From Avena insularis (taxonomy: Eukaryota; Streptophyta; Magnoliopsida; Poales; Poaceae): a DNA stretch of 64,000 nt. Below are positions 22,487 to 31,859 of this stretch, piece after piece (positions within the stretch are counted from its first letter, which is position 1; the number at the start of each line of letters is the position of its first letter). The stretch covers positions 442,484,028 to 442,548,027 of the forward strand of contig CM042688.1 of the NCBI GenBank assembly GCA_023614405.1, given 5' to 3'. The translations under genes and the position numbers were made by a program. Under the pieces are notes generated by a model. That model made no database searches. It had not been told where the DNA came from and was given only the letters and a program-made list of their open reading frames with translations.

Positions 22487-23000
22487 TAAATTCTGGGATT
22501 CTGTTATACACAGAACCAGGCCCGCGCGTCCCCAAACAACACCCCCACAAGGTGTACAAGGGAGTTGTGTGCAAGAATAGATGGCTTAGAGGTAGGGAAG
22601 GCTTAGGATTAAGAGAGCCAAACTAAGATGGTACTAGACACTCAAAATTGCAAAAACCAAATCAAATAAAAGCCAAGATTGAGTGTGATTCCCATAAGAA
22701 CAAGAGAGAGAAAATAACATCCAAAAAGATCCAATTCTCCACAAAGGAGAGGGCGGTGGCCGAAGCCACCTTGTTGGAGTGTATGGTGTGACACCGCGAA
22801 GATATATCTTGGGTTCACGGCCAATACTCATCAATAAGCTCACATATCACAACATGATATTAAGAGAAATGATATAACTTGCTATTGGCATTATGGGGGG
22901 AGGGTTAGCCCAATAAGTTAGGACCACACTCCCCCTATATCCATGCCCACACCTAGACCAAACAAGGATTGAGATGTACGAGTGGGTGCATGGGTAATCA
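22487..23000 (-). other. Spacer between pol and the env-like gene
   Basis: No coding sequence is recognised. On the minus strand pol ends near 23,000 and is followed by a purine-rich ATATAGGGGGAGTGTGG (about 22,930), a second polypurine-like tract inside the element. Confidence 0.5.
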
Positions 23001-24814
23001 AGGCAAGCTCCCGGAATCAATGATATTTAGCTCATTCCTCAAATAGCAGAATCTTGCTTCATCAAGTGGCTTTGTAAAAATATCCATGATTGGTTCTTCG
23101 TGCTCACAAAAGATAGATCAATATCACCTCGAGCAACATGGTCACGAATAAAATGATTACGAATCTCAATATGCTTCGTCCTTGTGTCTTTGAACTGGAT
23201 TGTGCAATTTTGATAGCACTTTCATTATCACATAAAGAGGCACTTTGTCACAATTGACACCGTATTCCTTTAAAGTTTGCCTCATCCACAATAATTGAGT
23301 ACAATGCGCGGCAGAACATATTCAACTTGGCGGTGGAGAGATATACAATTACGCTTTTGGAGGACCAACATACAAGAGATCTTCCCAGAATTGACAAGCT
23401 CAGTGGACTTCTGATCATCCTTATCACCAGCCCAATCTGAGTCAGTATAACCACATAAAGAGAAATTGGAGCCCTTGGGATACCAGAGACCAAAGTTGGG
23501 GGAATGAACTAAATGTCGAAAGATCCTCTTGACCGCCACTAAGTGGCTTTCTTTAGGAGCTGCTTGATACCTTGCACACACTCCCACACTCAACACAATA
23601 TCGGGTCTAGATGCACAGAGGTAAAGAAGAGAGCCGATCATGGACCGGTATACCTTTTGGTCCACATCTTTACCATGAGGGTTGAGTTCAAGATGACACT
23701 TTGTTTGCATCGGAGTAACGACACCATTTAGATCCTTCATCTTGAATCTCTTGAGCATGTCTTGGATGTACTTTGCTTGATTAATAAAGGTTCCTTCTCT
23801 AAGTTGCTTGATCTCGAATCCAAGAAAGAACCGTAATTCCCCCAGCATAGATATCTCAAACCTGTCAGTCATAAGCTTTGAAAATTCATCGTTAAAAGCT
23901 TTGTTAGTAGAACCAAAAATGATATCGTCTACATATAGTTGGTATACGAAGAGCTCCCCCTTAACCTTCTTAGTAAAAAGAGTGGGGTCGATTTGCCCAA
24001 CTTCGAAACCACGATCTAACAAAAGCTCTTTAAGGTGCTCATACCACGCACGTGGGGCTTGTTTAAGGCCATAGAGTGCCTTATCGAGTTTGTAGAAATG
24101 GTTCAGGAAGTTAGGATCCTCAAACCCCGGGGGTTGCTTTACGTATACCAACTCATGTAGAGGACCGTTAAGGAAGGCACTCTTGACGTCCATTTGCTGC
24201 AACTTAAAATTGTTATGGGCAGCATAAGCAAGAAGGATACGGATGGACTCAAGGCGAGCCACAGGAGCATAGGTCTCGCCGAAGTCGATGCCCTCAACTT
24301 GGGAGTAACCTTGTGCCACAAGCCTTGCCTTGTTCCTCACAACAATGCCATTCTCATCTTGCTTGTTCTTGAAAATCCACTTGGTGCCGATAACATTGCG
24401 GCACTCTTTGGGTTTCTCCACTAGTTTCCAGACTTTGTTGCGCTTGAAATTATTCAATTCTTCATGCATAGCAACAACCCAGTCTGGGTCTTCAAGAGCT
24501 TCAACGACCTTCTTAGGTTCCACCATGGAGATATGAGCTTGATGCTCACCAAAACTGGCCAATTCTCTTCTTGTAGAAACCCTTCGTCGAAGATCACCAA
24601 CAACCTTGTCGAGAGTGTGACCCCTCAACTCAAGGTTACGATCAGCCCGAGCCTTGCGACGAAGTTCAATAAGTTTATTGTCTCTTGGTGGAGGAGATTC
24701 ATCACTTGAGTCTGCATTGGAAGCATTTCCTCCGCCTTGATTAGTAACTAGAACATCAGTAGCAGGTGGTGGAGATGTATGCCCTTGAGGTGAATCCGTA
24801 GCCGTAGCAGGAGG
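23000..24814 (-). pseudogene. Copia reverse transcriptase and RNase H of element A
   Basis: A 448-codon open stretch (24,628-23,282) holds the Copia [47 protein letters not shown], and the catalytic YVDDIIFGS. The RNase H begins [13 protein letters not shown] with its first Asp residues. The RNase H then breaks by frameshift near 23,410; later pieces ([17 protein letters not shown]) are in another frame and end near 23,000. RT copies element RNA to DNA in the cytoplasmic particle and RNase H removes the [13 protein letters not shown] and the flanking motifs fit the Maximus/SIRE lineage. A TAG at 24,815-24,817 cuts the frame from the upstream linker. Confidence 0.88.
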
Positions 24815-25404
24815 CTACAGAACTGGAGAGTCAGGGCCGGATAATCCGGCCGATGAAGAGGCCGGATAATCCGGCCTGGGAGTACTTGCAGCATCTTCAT
24901 CAGGGAGCCTGGGACTTGCTTGAACGGGCGAGGAGCCGGATAATCCGGGGTCAGCCGGAAAATCTGGCCTGGAGCTTGCGATGATATCTTCACCACCAGG
25001 AGCAGAAAGGTCAGCTGGAGCGGGTTGGCCGGATAATCCGGTGTCCACCGGAAAATCTGGCCTGGAGCTTTCTAGAGCATCTTGACCTTCAGCAGTTGAT
25101 GGAGATAGTGTAGAAGTTGCCCCCGTGGTTGGAGCATGTTGCGTATGTGTAGATGAGGGCTCTATATGAGTAGAGCATTGTCCTTCCCGGTCCGCCACAA
25201 GGGCTTCCTCAATGGGCGGAAGAATCCCACACCCATTCTTCTTATGGCATCTTGGGGTATGTCAACATCTGCATCACAAACACCAACTTGCTCCGCACGG
25301 GAACCGTCATTTTCCTCGAACACCACACTACAAGATTCTACAACAGTTCCGGAGAGCTTATTGTAGACTCTATAAGTGTGGGATTCGCATTTCATAACCA
25401 ACAA
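24815..25404 (-). pseudogene. Pol linker between integrase and RT, with palindrome-coded repeats
   Basis: This joins the integrase C-terminus (YRVYNKLSGTVVESCSVVF at the start, a Copia hallmark) to RT. The 127-codon stretch 25,198-24,815 is Ser/Pro/Ala-rich and contains the repeated peptide SRPDFP-x-D-x-GLSG, produced because the DNA palindromes are in frame. It ends at a TAG (24,815-24,817) directly upstream of the in-frame RT linker. A frameshift near 25,190 separates it from the piece upstream. Such linkers vary freely between Copia elements. Confidence 0.7.
24835..25066. repeat. Palindromes inside the pol coding region
   Basis: Perfect GGCCGGATAATCCGGCC stands at 24,835-24,851 and 24,860-24,876. 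Related half-decayed pairs (CCGGATAATCC followed by CCGGAAAATCTGG) occur around 24,935-24,970 and 25,028-25,062. They lie in frame in the pol linker. Confidence 0.9.
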
Positions 25405-26303
25405 AAATACCTTCTAGAGCCTTAGATTCAAACTTAGATAAACGAACTCCTTTAATAAGAAAGAAACACTTACACCCGAATACCCAAAAGTATGAGATGT
25501 TTGGCTTGTTACCGGTAAGTATTTCATACGGAGTCTTGTCCAAAATCTTGCGGAGGTATAAACGGTTGGATGAATGACAAGCAGTAGAGATTGCTTCAGC
25601 CCAGAAGTTATATGGAGATTTGAATTCGGCCAACATTGATCTTGCCATGTCCATTAGAGTCTGATTCTTCCTCTCGGCTACACCATTTTGTTGAGGGGTG
25701 TACGCAGTGGAATATTGATGTCTTATCCCCTCTTCACTTAGGAACTCATTTAAGGTGTAGTTCTTGAACTCCGAGCCGTTATCACTCCTTATAGCCAGAA
25801 TGGGGATGTTGTGTTGATGTTGAACCTCGTTGGCGAAGTCGATGACAGTTTGTTGAGTTTCACTCTTCAACTTGAAGAAATAAACCCAAGTGTATCTAGA
25901 GTAATCATGAACAAACACTAGACAATACTTCTTCCAACCGAGGATTGAATGAGATGGAGGTCCGAAGAGGTCCACATGAAGGAGCTCCAAGATCCTTTTT
26001 GAAGAGATAATGGTTTTTCCTTCGATGAGGTGAATCATGCATTTTCCCTTCAACACACGCCCTGCAAACACGATCTTTGGCAAAAGAGACATTTTCTTTT
26101 AGTCCAAGAATGTGGCCACCCTTGTGGAGACTTTGCAAAGTTCTCATATTGACGTGGGCTAGTCAGCGATGCCATAGCCAACCCGCGTCAGCCTTTCCGA
26201 AAAGACACATCGGGCCTGTAGTGGTTTTCCCCGAAAAAGTCCACCACGTACGGTCATTTTTACATATCCACGACTTTTAGAGACTTGCTCCACAAGAGTA
26301 CCA
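25370..26303 (-). pseudogene. Copia integrase of element A
   Basis: The zinc-binding HHCC module is split: WHR and AHVN lie near 26,160, and CRACVEGK near 26,060. The core in 26,092-25,370 (240 codons) carries the three acidic residues in LLHVDLFGP, IRSDNGSEF and GVAERKNQTL, plus YTPQQNG. A shift of frame near 26,060 and a stop near 26,165 break it. The enzyme would insert the DNA copy into the nuclear genome. All catalytic residues are still readable, so the breaks are few. Confidence 0.87.
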
Positions 26304-26591
26304 CTAAATCAGCATCAATGTAAACCGCAAAGCCCATCTTACCAAGGCACGAACTGAAAGTAATTTATACCCGAGGGTCTCAACAAGCATGACGTCCACG
26401 AGGGAGATATCGTGAGCCACCACAACTTTGCCGAGACCCAATACCTCAGATTTTGACTTGTCACCATAGGAGACAGTAATGTGATCATGGTTTGGCCGCA
26501 TCTCCGTGATGATCTCCTTGCTTCCGGTCATATGACTCGTACAACCACTATCGAGTACCCATTTAGAACCACCAGAAGCATAGCCCTGCAA
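26304..26591 (-). pseudogene. Copia aspartic protease of element A
   Basis: KWVLDSGCTSHMTG is the Copia protease active site (DSG) with the usual following His-Met. This is followed by VSYGDKSKSEVLGLGKV, typical of the family. The piece is 95 codons long and ends at a stop at 26,304. It lies in a different frame from gag, whose stop is only a few bases upstream (26,597). The enzyme would cut the Gag-Pol polyprotein. Confidence 0.82.
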
Positions 26592-26596
26592 GAAAA

Positions 26597-28365
26597 TTAC
26601 TTCTTGGTTTTAAGTACCCATTTTTCATTGGGTCCTCTCATGTTAGTAACAAGGGTCTTGGGAACCCAAATAGACCAAGGAATGTAACAATAATAAGGCC
26701 CTACATAACTATCATAAACATCACCATAAGAATCACAATATAGTTCAAAATTAGGATTGTTGATCCCTGCAAAACCATCATAATTAGTCTTGTCATTTGT
26801 AATGTTGCTAGTCTTTGATTGAGCAGTCTTGTTGTTCTTCTTCTTCTTGTTTTTCTTGCTCTTTATCTTGGGTATGTAACCAAGACCTTCTTTACTGTGG
26901 TTTGTCCTTTGCCTGCTCAATATCTCATCAATAACCCCTTTACCTTTGTGTTGAGAACTTCTTGTAAGATCTTCTTTTCCAAGGGATGAAGAGGAGGTAC
27001 TTGGCACGTCATACCGTTTCAATTGAGTTTGTAGCTGGTCATGAGACTCATTTAGAGTAGAATGATCACTCTTCAATGCCTTGTGAGCACTTTCAAGATC
27101 ATCAAACTTCTCCAAAAGTCTAGCATGAACAGCCCCAAAATCAATCTTTTCTTTCTTTAGTTTCTTTACCTTGGCAAGAGCATGATCACGTTCTTTAATG
27201 AGCTGAGCTACAGCTTCCTCTTGTGACTCCTCTAGGGATTCGAGTCTTTCTTCCAAAGAAACTCGAGCTTCCTCTTCCTCTTCTAAAGCATTCTTCAAAG
27301 AGGCTATCTCCAAGGCATCTTCTCTTTCAATTCTGCCCTTTTCTTCAAGGAGATCTTCGGCTTGAGCAAGTTGACTCATAAGAGCATCAAAATGGAGTTT
27401 GTGCTCACCTTGTAGGTTAGTGAAAAAAGTATCCAAGGCAATAACTTCTTCTTTCATTTCAAGACTACCATGATCATCCATATCCAAAATTATGTTAGTC
27501 TTAGGAAATGAGGAGTTAGAAGTTGATACCTCAGATCCTCTTGCCATTAGACAAGTGGCGTAGTTGTTGATGGAGTTCTCGTTCAGCGAGTCGAAGAGAG
27601 AGGAGGGAGTCGATGTGGTGGCTATAGCAGCCACTTCTCGGGAACTATCATCATCCTCTTCATCTTCACTTGCGGAGGAGTATTCCTCTTGAGCTACAAG
27701 TACCATCTTGGGTTGCTTCTTGAAAGGGCCATTCTTCTTAGCAAACGGCTTCTTCTTAGGAGCTTTGGATTTCTCTTTGAGAATGAGCCTGCCACCATTG
27801 TCTTCTCTATTTTCATAAGGACACTCGGCTACAAAGTGCAGTCTATGTCCACAGTTGAAGCAAGTTATCAATCTTGGGCCACTTTCTCTTCTTCCATTTG
27901 ACCCGTTCTTGCGCTCAAGTCCAGACTTGGCTTTGGCAGGGTCCTTCCAAAAGTTCCTTGCATAGAATGCCATGTACTCATCATGTGCACGTTGGACCTC
28001 ATCGGGGCAGTCCATGGATGTCCTCTCAAAAGCTCCTTCATCGTCCTCTTGCTCAACAACATTGGCTTTGAGAGCCACATTGACACCCTTTTGCATTCCA
28101 ATGGCCCGAGCACGGGCATCTTCAGCATTCTTTGCCGCCACTTTGAATCACGCCATTTCTTGCATGACTTCATTGGATGTCATTTGATGATAGTTGTGTC
28201 TACCTTGCAAGCTCTTCAAATCTGTTGGTTCGAAAGGCATTAAGGCACTCACATACTTTCTTTTTATCCATGCATCATCAATGTGAGTGGCCCCATGCTT
28301 CCGAAATGTTGTTGCGATGCCCTTGAGTCTTCTATACATGTCCTCATGGTTTTCACCATCCAACA
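26597..28365 (-). pseudogene. Sirevirus-like gag of element A, N-terminus deleted
   Basis: The sequence is closely similar to the intact gag at 60,364-62,817. It starts abruptly at LDGENHEDMYRR, where LTR sequence joins at 28,366. An in-frame TGA at 28,148-28,150 replaces a Ser codon present in copy B. Then come an alpha-helical region, the zinc knuckle CFNCGHRLHFVAEC (about 27,840), a charged linker and a long coiled-coil (about 27,430-27,000). The first roughly 230 residues of the family protein are missing. Gag forms the particle and binds RNA. Confidence 0.88.
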
Positions 28366-28977
28366 TGCACAAGGTCTGGTCAATTTCGAATGAATCAAGA
28401 GTTCTGATCGTTGGGGAAGAAGGGGTACTTATACCCCCTTCCAAAAACCAGCCGTTGCACATTTTGGGGGCCGGATTATCCGGCCCAAGTGAGGGCCGGA
28501 TTATCCGGCCTGGGGAAACACCGCCTGCACTGGAATATCCGGCAGATAATCCGCCCCTCCAGGCGTCGCGAGCTTGCCCTTGATCAACCGGGGCGGATTA
28601 TCCGGTCCTATCTGGCGGCGGATTATCCGGCCTGGGAAGAAAAACCGCCCGATTCGGATTTTCCGGAGAAAATCGACCGGATACCGGCGCGCCTTGGCTC
28701 CTTTTGCTCGGCGGGGCGGATTATCCGGCCTTGTGAAACCAGATTATCCGCCTAGGGAGGAAAAATCGGCCAGTTCAGATTTTCCGGAGAAAATCGGCCC
28801 GACACGAGTGGCGCCTTGGCTTCCTTGAGAGATGAGGTAGCCCGGATTATCCGGCCCTTGGAGGGGCAGATTATCCGGCCCCCCTCAAAACTTCCTGCAC
28901 ACTTAGCACACATGAAAAGTCTCCATAGTATTGTTATCTAACACGCAAAACATAGGAAAACATGAAATGTTCATTCA
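28366..28977 (-). repeat. Element A 5' LTR remnant, 612 bp
   Basis: It holds U3 and the start of R only. It begins at 28,977 with TGAATGAACATTTCATG next to the CATGC duplication and stops at GACCAGACCTTGTGCA, where gag sequence starts; the two share TG or CA at the joint. It corresponds to 19,219-19,871 of the 3' LTR. Its flanks match the 3' LTR closely, but the palindrome block (28,469-28,880) has many small deletions. Confidence 0.85.
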
Positions 28978-28982
28978 CATGC

Positions 28983-29400
28983 CACATCGGCTGCGTCGTC
29001 GGTGGCATCGGCGGCGGCGGCTGCGGCGAGCAGGGCCAAGAGAGCACTGTGGAGAAAGCGCATGGTGACATTATGGCGTGCTCTATGCAGGGGGAACAAG
29101 GTACATGTCAAATCGTTCATGAGAGCATGCCGCCGAGGGTACATACCCTCGAACAAGGCAACGCCAAGGTCTAGGAACTCTCACGTGCACACTTTGGTGT
29201 GGGCGACCTTACCGCAGTGGCGGAGGCTAGGAACACACCGTCTGCGGCAAAGACGCTCCATCCAACACACCGCTGCGGGCCTTACCACGGTGGCAACCAA
29301 GCGTCTACACTCAGCCTGTTGGATTGTTCGACAACTGGAGCCGGCGACGGGCAACAGCTCAGCGCCGGAATTCAGGTTTCTAGTTCACATAGACCAATGA
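28983..29400 (+). pseudogene. Possible host ORF, 3' part
   Basis: The frame continues from 18,580 (one duplication copy removed) into an Ala-rich run (VASAAAAAASRAKRALWRK) and a strongly basic region (RACRRGYIPSNKATPRSRN), ending at TGA 29,398-29,400. There are 139 codons without a stop. GC content is high, unlike the flanking repeats. I do not recognise a domain. It could equally be a chance ORF in GC-rich DNA, so confidence is low. Confidence 0.35.
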
Positions 29401-30586
29401 TCCCTACAAGGAGATGCCGAATTTCAGGTTCAAAGAAATCGTTGCGGTGGCGCGGATGGTCCTACTGAACCGGGACTGGCGCAAGCAAAGCGGTCATGCA
29501 TGAACGATGCAGATTTCTTGTAGTTCGGCGGGAAGGCAATAAATTAGTTGGGGTTAAATGATCAATGAACTTACATCCTCTCAAGGAAATTGGCCAGCCA
29601 ACTTTTTTGGTGGAGATCTGTAGTTTCTTCAGTGTAGAATAGTTAAATTCACACTGGAGAATGGCTTTTGTTGATGCAATGCTGACACATTGTTCTATAA
29701 ACTAGTAGGAAGTTTATCCCACTTTTGTGTAGATATAAGACCCTTTTGTATGGAAGTACAACTGATGTCAACAAATACTATCAAGTATCTATTTCCTTCA
29801 ATTACTACTCGTGGTTAAATCCGATTAACTGCCATTTTTTCCCAAATAGATAAAATTCAGACAATAGTTTATGTACAGATTTTGCGTCTGCTGTCTGTAT
29901 TGTAAACCATTTTTCTATTTGTCTTGCATTGTTTGCAAAATGGTCCTGCAGTTCACCGTGTTACAAAACCAGTAGACAGTGTTATAAGGATCATCAGGTC
30001 ATCTTCGTTTGAAACAAGAATCATTTATTGTCTTCCGGATCGCTCATCACTTGGCACGATCTTTATACCTTGTACTTGAAGAGGAGATGAACTACATTTT
30101 CATGGAATCCACAGAATTGACATTGCTCATTACCAGTCCACCCTCTTTTCATGAGGTTGTCCTTGGTTATTCATAGAAATTATAAAGCATGGTGTTCAAT
30201 ATAGATGCATTAGACACACATACTTCAAATTCATTACCCACACATACTACATCAATTCAAAATATTACATATTTTTAGTCCATGTTAACTTCCTATTACG
30301 CTCTCCATACTACAAACTCATTAGCCACACATACTATAGCAATTCACTAGAGCTCTGTCTTCACTCGAGGGAAATCAGAACCACTAGCTTGTCCATGCTC
30401 AATTCCCCCATCGAAATTGTGTGCACCGTCGCGAAACAGTGGTGGTCCTATGCCGTTGATCCTTCCAGGCCAACACTATAGGCAACGAGGATGCTTCTTG
30501 GCTGCCTATTTGGGGTCCTGAAGGCCATGTACTGATTCCAGAACCTCCTCCAGGTGGATGATGACCGGGTGCTTCCAGCAAAGTTG
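29401..30586. other. Intergenic stretch, no gene supported
   Basis: The sequence becomes AT-rich after 29,560 and has ordinary composition, without repeats I recognise. Two short similar phrases (CACACATACTTCAAATTCATT and related) recur near 30,215-30,330. The last 200 bp follow the stop of the minus-strand DUF4283-like pseudogene and keep a GC-rich character, so they may be its former C-terminal part. Confidence 0.5.
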
Positions 30587-31294
30587 TCACCCTGCCCTGC
30601 TTGGAATCCGCACCTCGTACATCTTAGGAACGGAGACAGGATCTTTCATCCATGCCTTTACCTCGATGGTCCATCGGTCGCTCGGTGACATGATCTCCAC
30701 CAGCTCGCTGACAAGGCTACTGATGACCTGTTTGAGGGCCTCCAGCTCCCAAGCATCCAATGGGAGGCCATCAAAGTTGAGTTTGGAGAAGAAACGAAGC
30801 TGCCCCAAGAGATCATCCCACCCACAGACGTGATGCCAACGCATGAAGCTCATTTTCTCCCCGCAACACTCGAAAGAACGGGAAGAATGCAAAACATGCT
30901 CGGTGTCTAAGCCATGCTCGAACCGGACGTAAAAATCAAATGGCGGCACGCATACCTCAACCTTGACCTCATTTCGTCTAATCCCAAAACGAGACCTGAA
31001 AGCCGACATCAAGTCTGTTGGCAACACGGCGGGACGGATGCCCAGCACGGTGGCCATGAGAGCGTGGTCATCGAACTACTATGCCAGGGCTACCATGTCT
31101 GGGGTGCGCGATAGCACGCTATCGCCCGAGGCCGGTCGTCGGCCTGGATCGCCCGACGGGACGTGCTCCTTCGTGCGGGAAGGACTAGCCAGAGGCGAGA
31201 TACTAGTCTGGGGACGTGAAGCTCCGATATGGCGGACGATGTGACGGTGATAGGTGCGAGCTTCGATTAGGGGCGTGGGAGGTTGACCGGACAT
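30587..31294 (-). pseudogene. Grass DUF4283-like protein, broken
   Basis: ATG at 31,294 begins MSGQPPTPLIEART. The frame meets two adjacent TAG codons (about 31,076-31,081) and continues in frame into the recognisable part (31,057-30,587). That part includes a VLGIRPAVLPTDLMSAFRSRF stretch, FYVRFEHGLDTEHVL, MSFMRWH, GLPLDAWELEALKQV and a PSDRWTIEVKAWMKDP end. This layout is shared by a very large family of uncharacterised grass proteins, often linked to transposons, that have a DUF4283-type RNA-binding-like region. It stops at 30,587, earlier than most members. A function is not known. Confidence 0.6.
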
Positions 31295-31431
31295 GGCGGG
31301 GACGCTAGGAGAGCAAGTGCATGCTCCGATCTGAGACGAGCAGCTGGAGCTGAGCAAAGGTTATGGGGAGGGGAGCAGGGCAGAAGAGCAGAGTAGAGCA
31401 AAGAACTAGATCTGGTCCATGCATGGGTAAA

Positions 31432-31740
31432 CTAGCCCACGACCGCAAAGGATAACAGAGAATACTGACAGGGCGAGCCAAGAAGAGTTGACCTAACGAC
31501 GATATTTGAGTTCAACCATTTTTCGTCTGGTTCAAACAACCGTTTGACCGTTAGATTTGTAGTCACCCTTATTTGGCCCCTCTGGCAATTGGCGAATCTA
31601 CTACGGCCCCTCCACGAGATTTCAACCAACTCGGGCACCACGATGCACTCGCCCGAGAACTTTGGGGCTGCAAACCAACAAGCCCTCTTCTTTGTGGCCA
31701 TGGCAGCCACAGTGGAAGTTCCCACCCTGCTCTTCCCCAT
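31432..31740 (-). CDS. Uncharacterised short ORF, doubtful
   Basis: A 102-residue frame starts MGKSRVGTSTVAAMATKKRA. It has no recognised domain and no clear neighbours other than the DUF4283-like pseudogene on the same strand. The opposite strand is also open over part of it, so it may be chance. Confidence 0.2.
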   Translation of the reverse strand: MGKSRVGTSTVAAMATKKRACWFAAPKFSGECIVVPELVEISWRGRSRFANCQRGQIRVTTNLTVKRLFEPDEKWLNSNIVVRSTLLGSPCQYSLLSFAVVG

Positions 31741-31859
31741 GATGATTGGGAAGCAGCACAAGCGCGTGGGAAAGAAGGAGTAGGCGAGAGCAAGAAACAC
31801 AGGCAAGGCGCAAGGAAGAAGATGAAGTTAGCAAAGAGGAGATAGTAAAAACATTAAAA

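Larger units (their letters stand above)
18581..28977 (-). mobile_element. Sirevirus-like (Maximus-type) Copia element A
   Basis: This is a complete insertion with TGAAA...TTTCA ends and the 5-bp duplication CATGC on both sides (18,576-18,580 and 28,978-28,982). The order on the minus strand is truncated 5' LTR (28,977-28,366), gag, protease, integrase, RT, RNase H, env-like ORF, polypurine tract, 3' LTR (19,871-18,581). Integrase before RT makes it Copia. The long gag with a coiled-coil, the extra 3' ORF and the GGGGGAGAT polypurine tract fit Sireviruses. The 5' LTR lacks its R/U5 end, and the primer-binding site, leader and gag N-terminus are gone. Every gene is broken. A 17-bp palindrome is repeated through the element. 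Confidence 0.88.
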
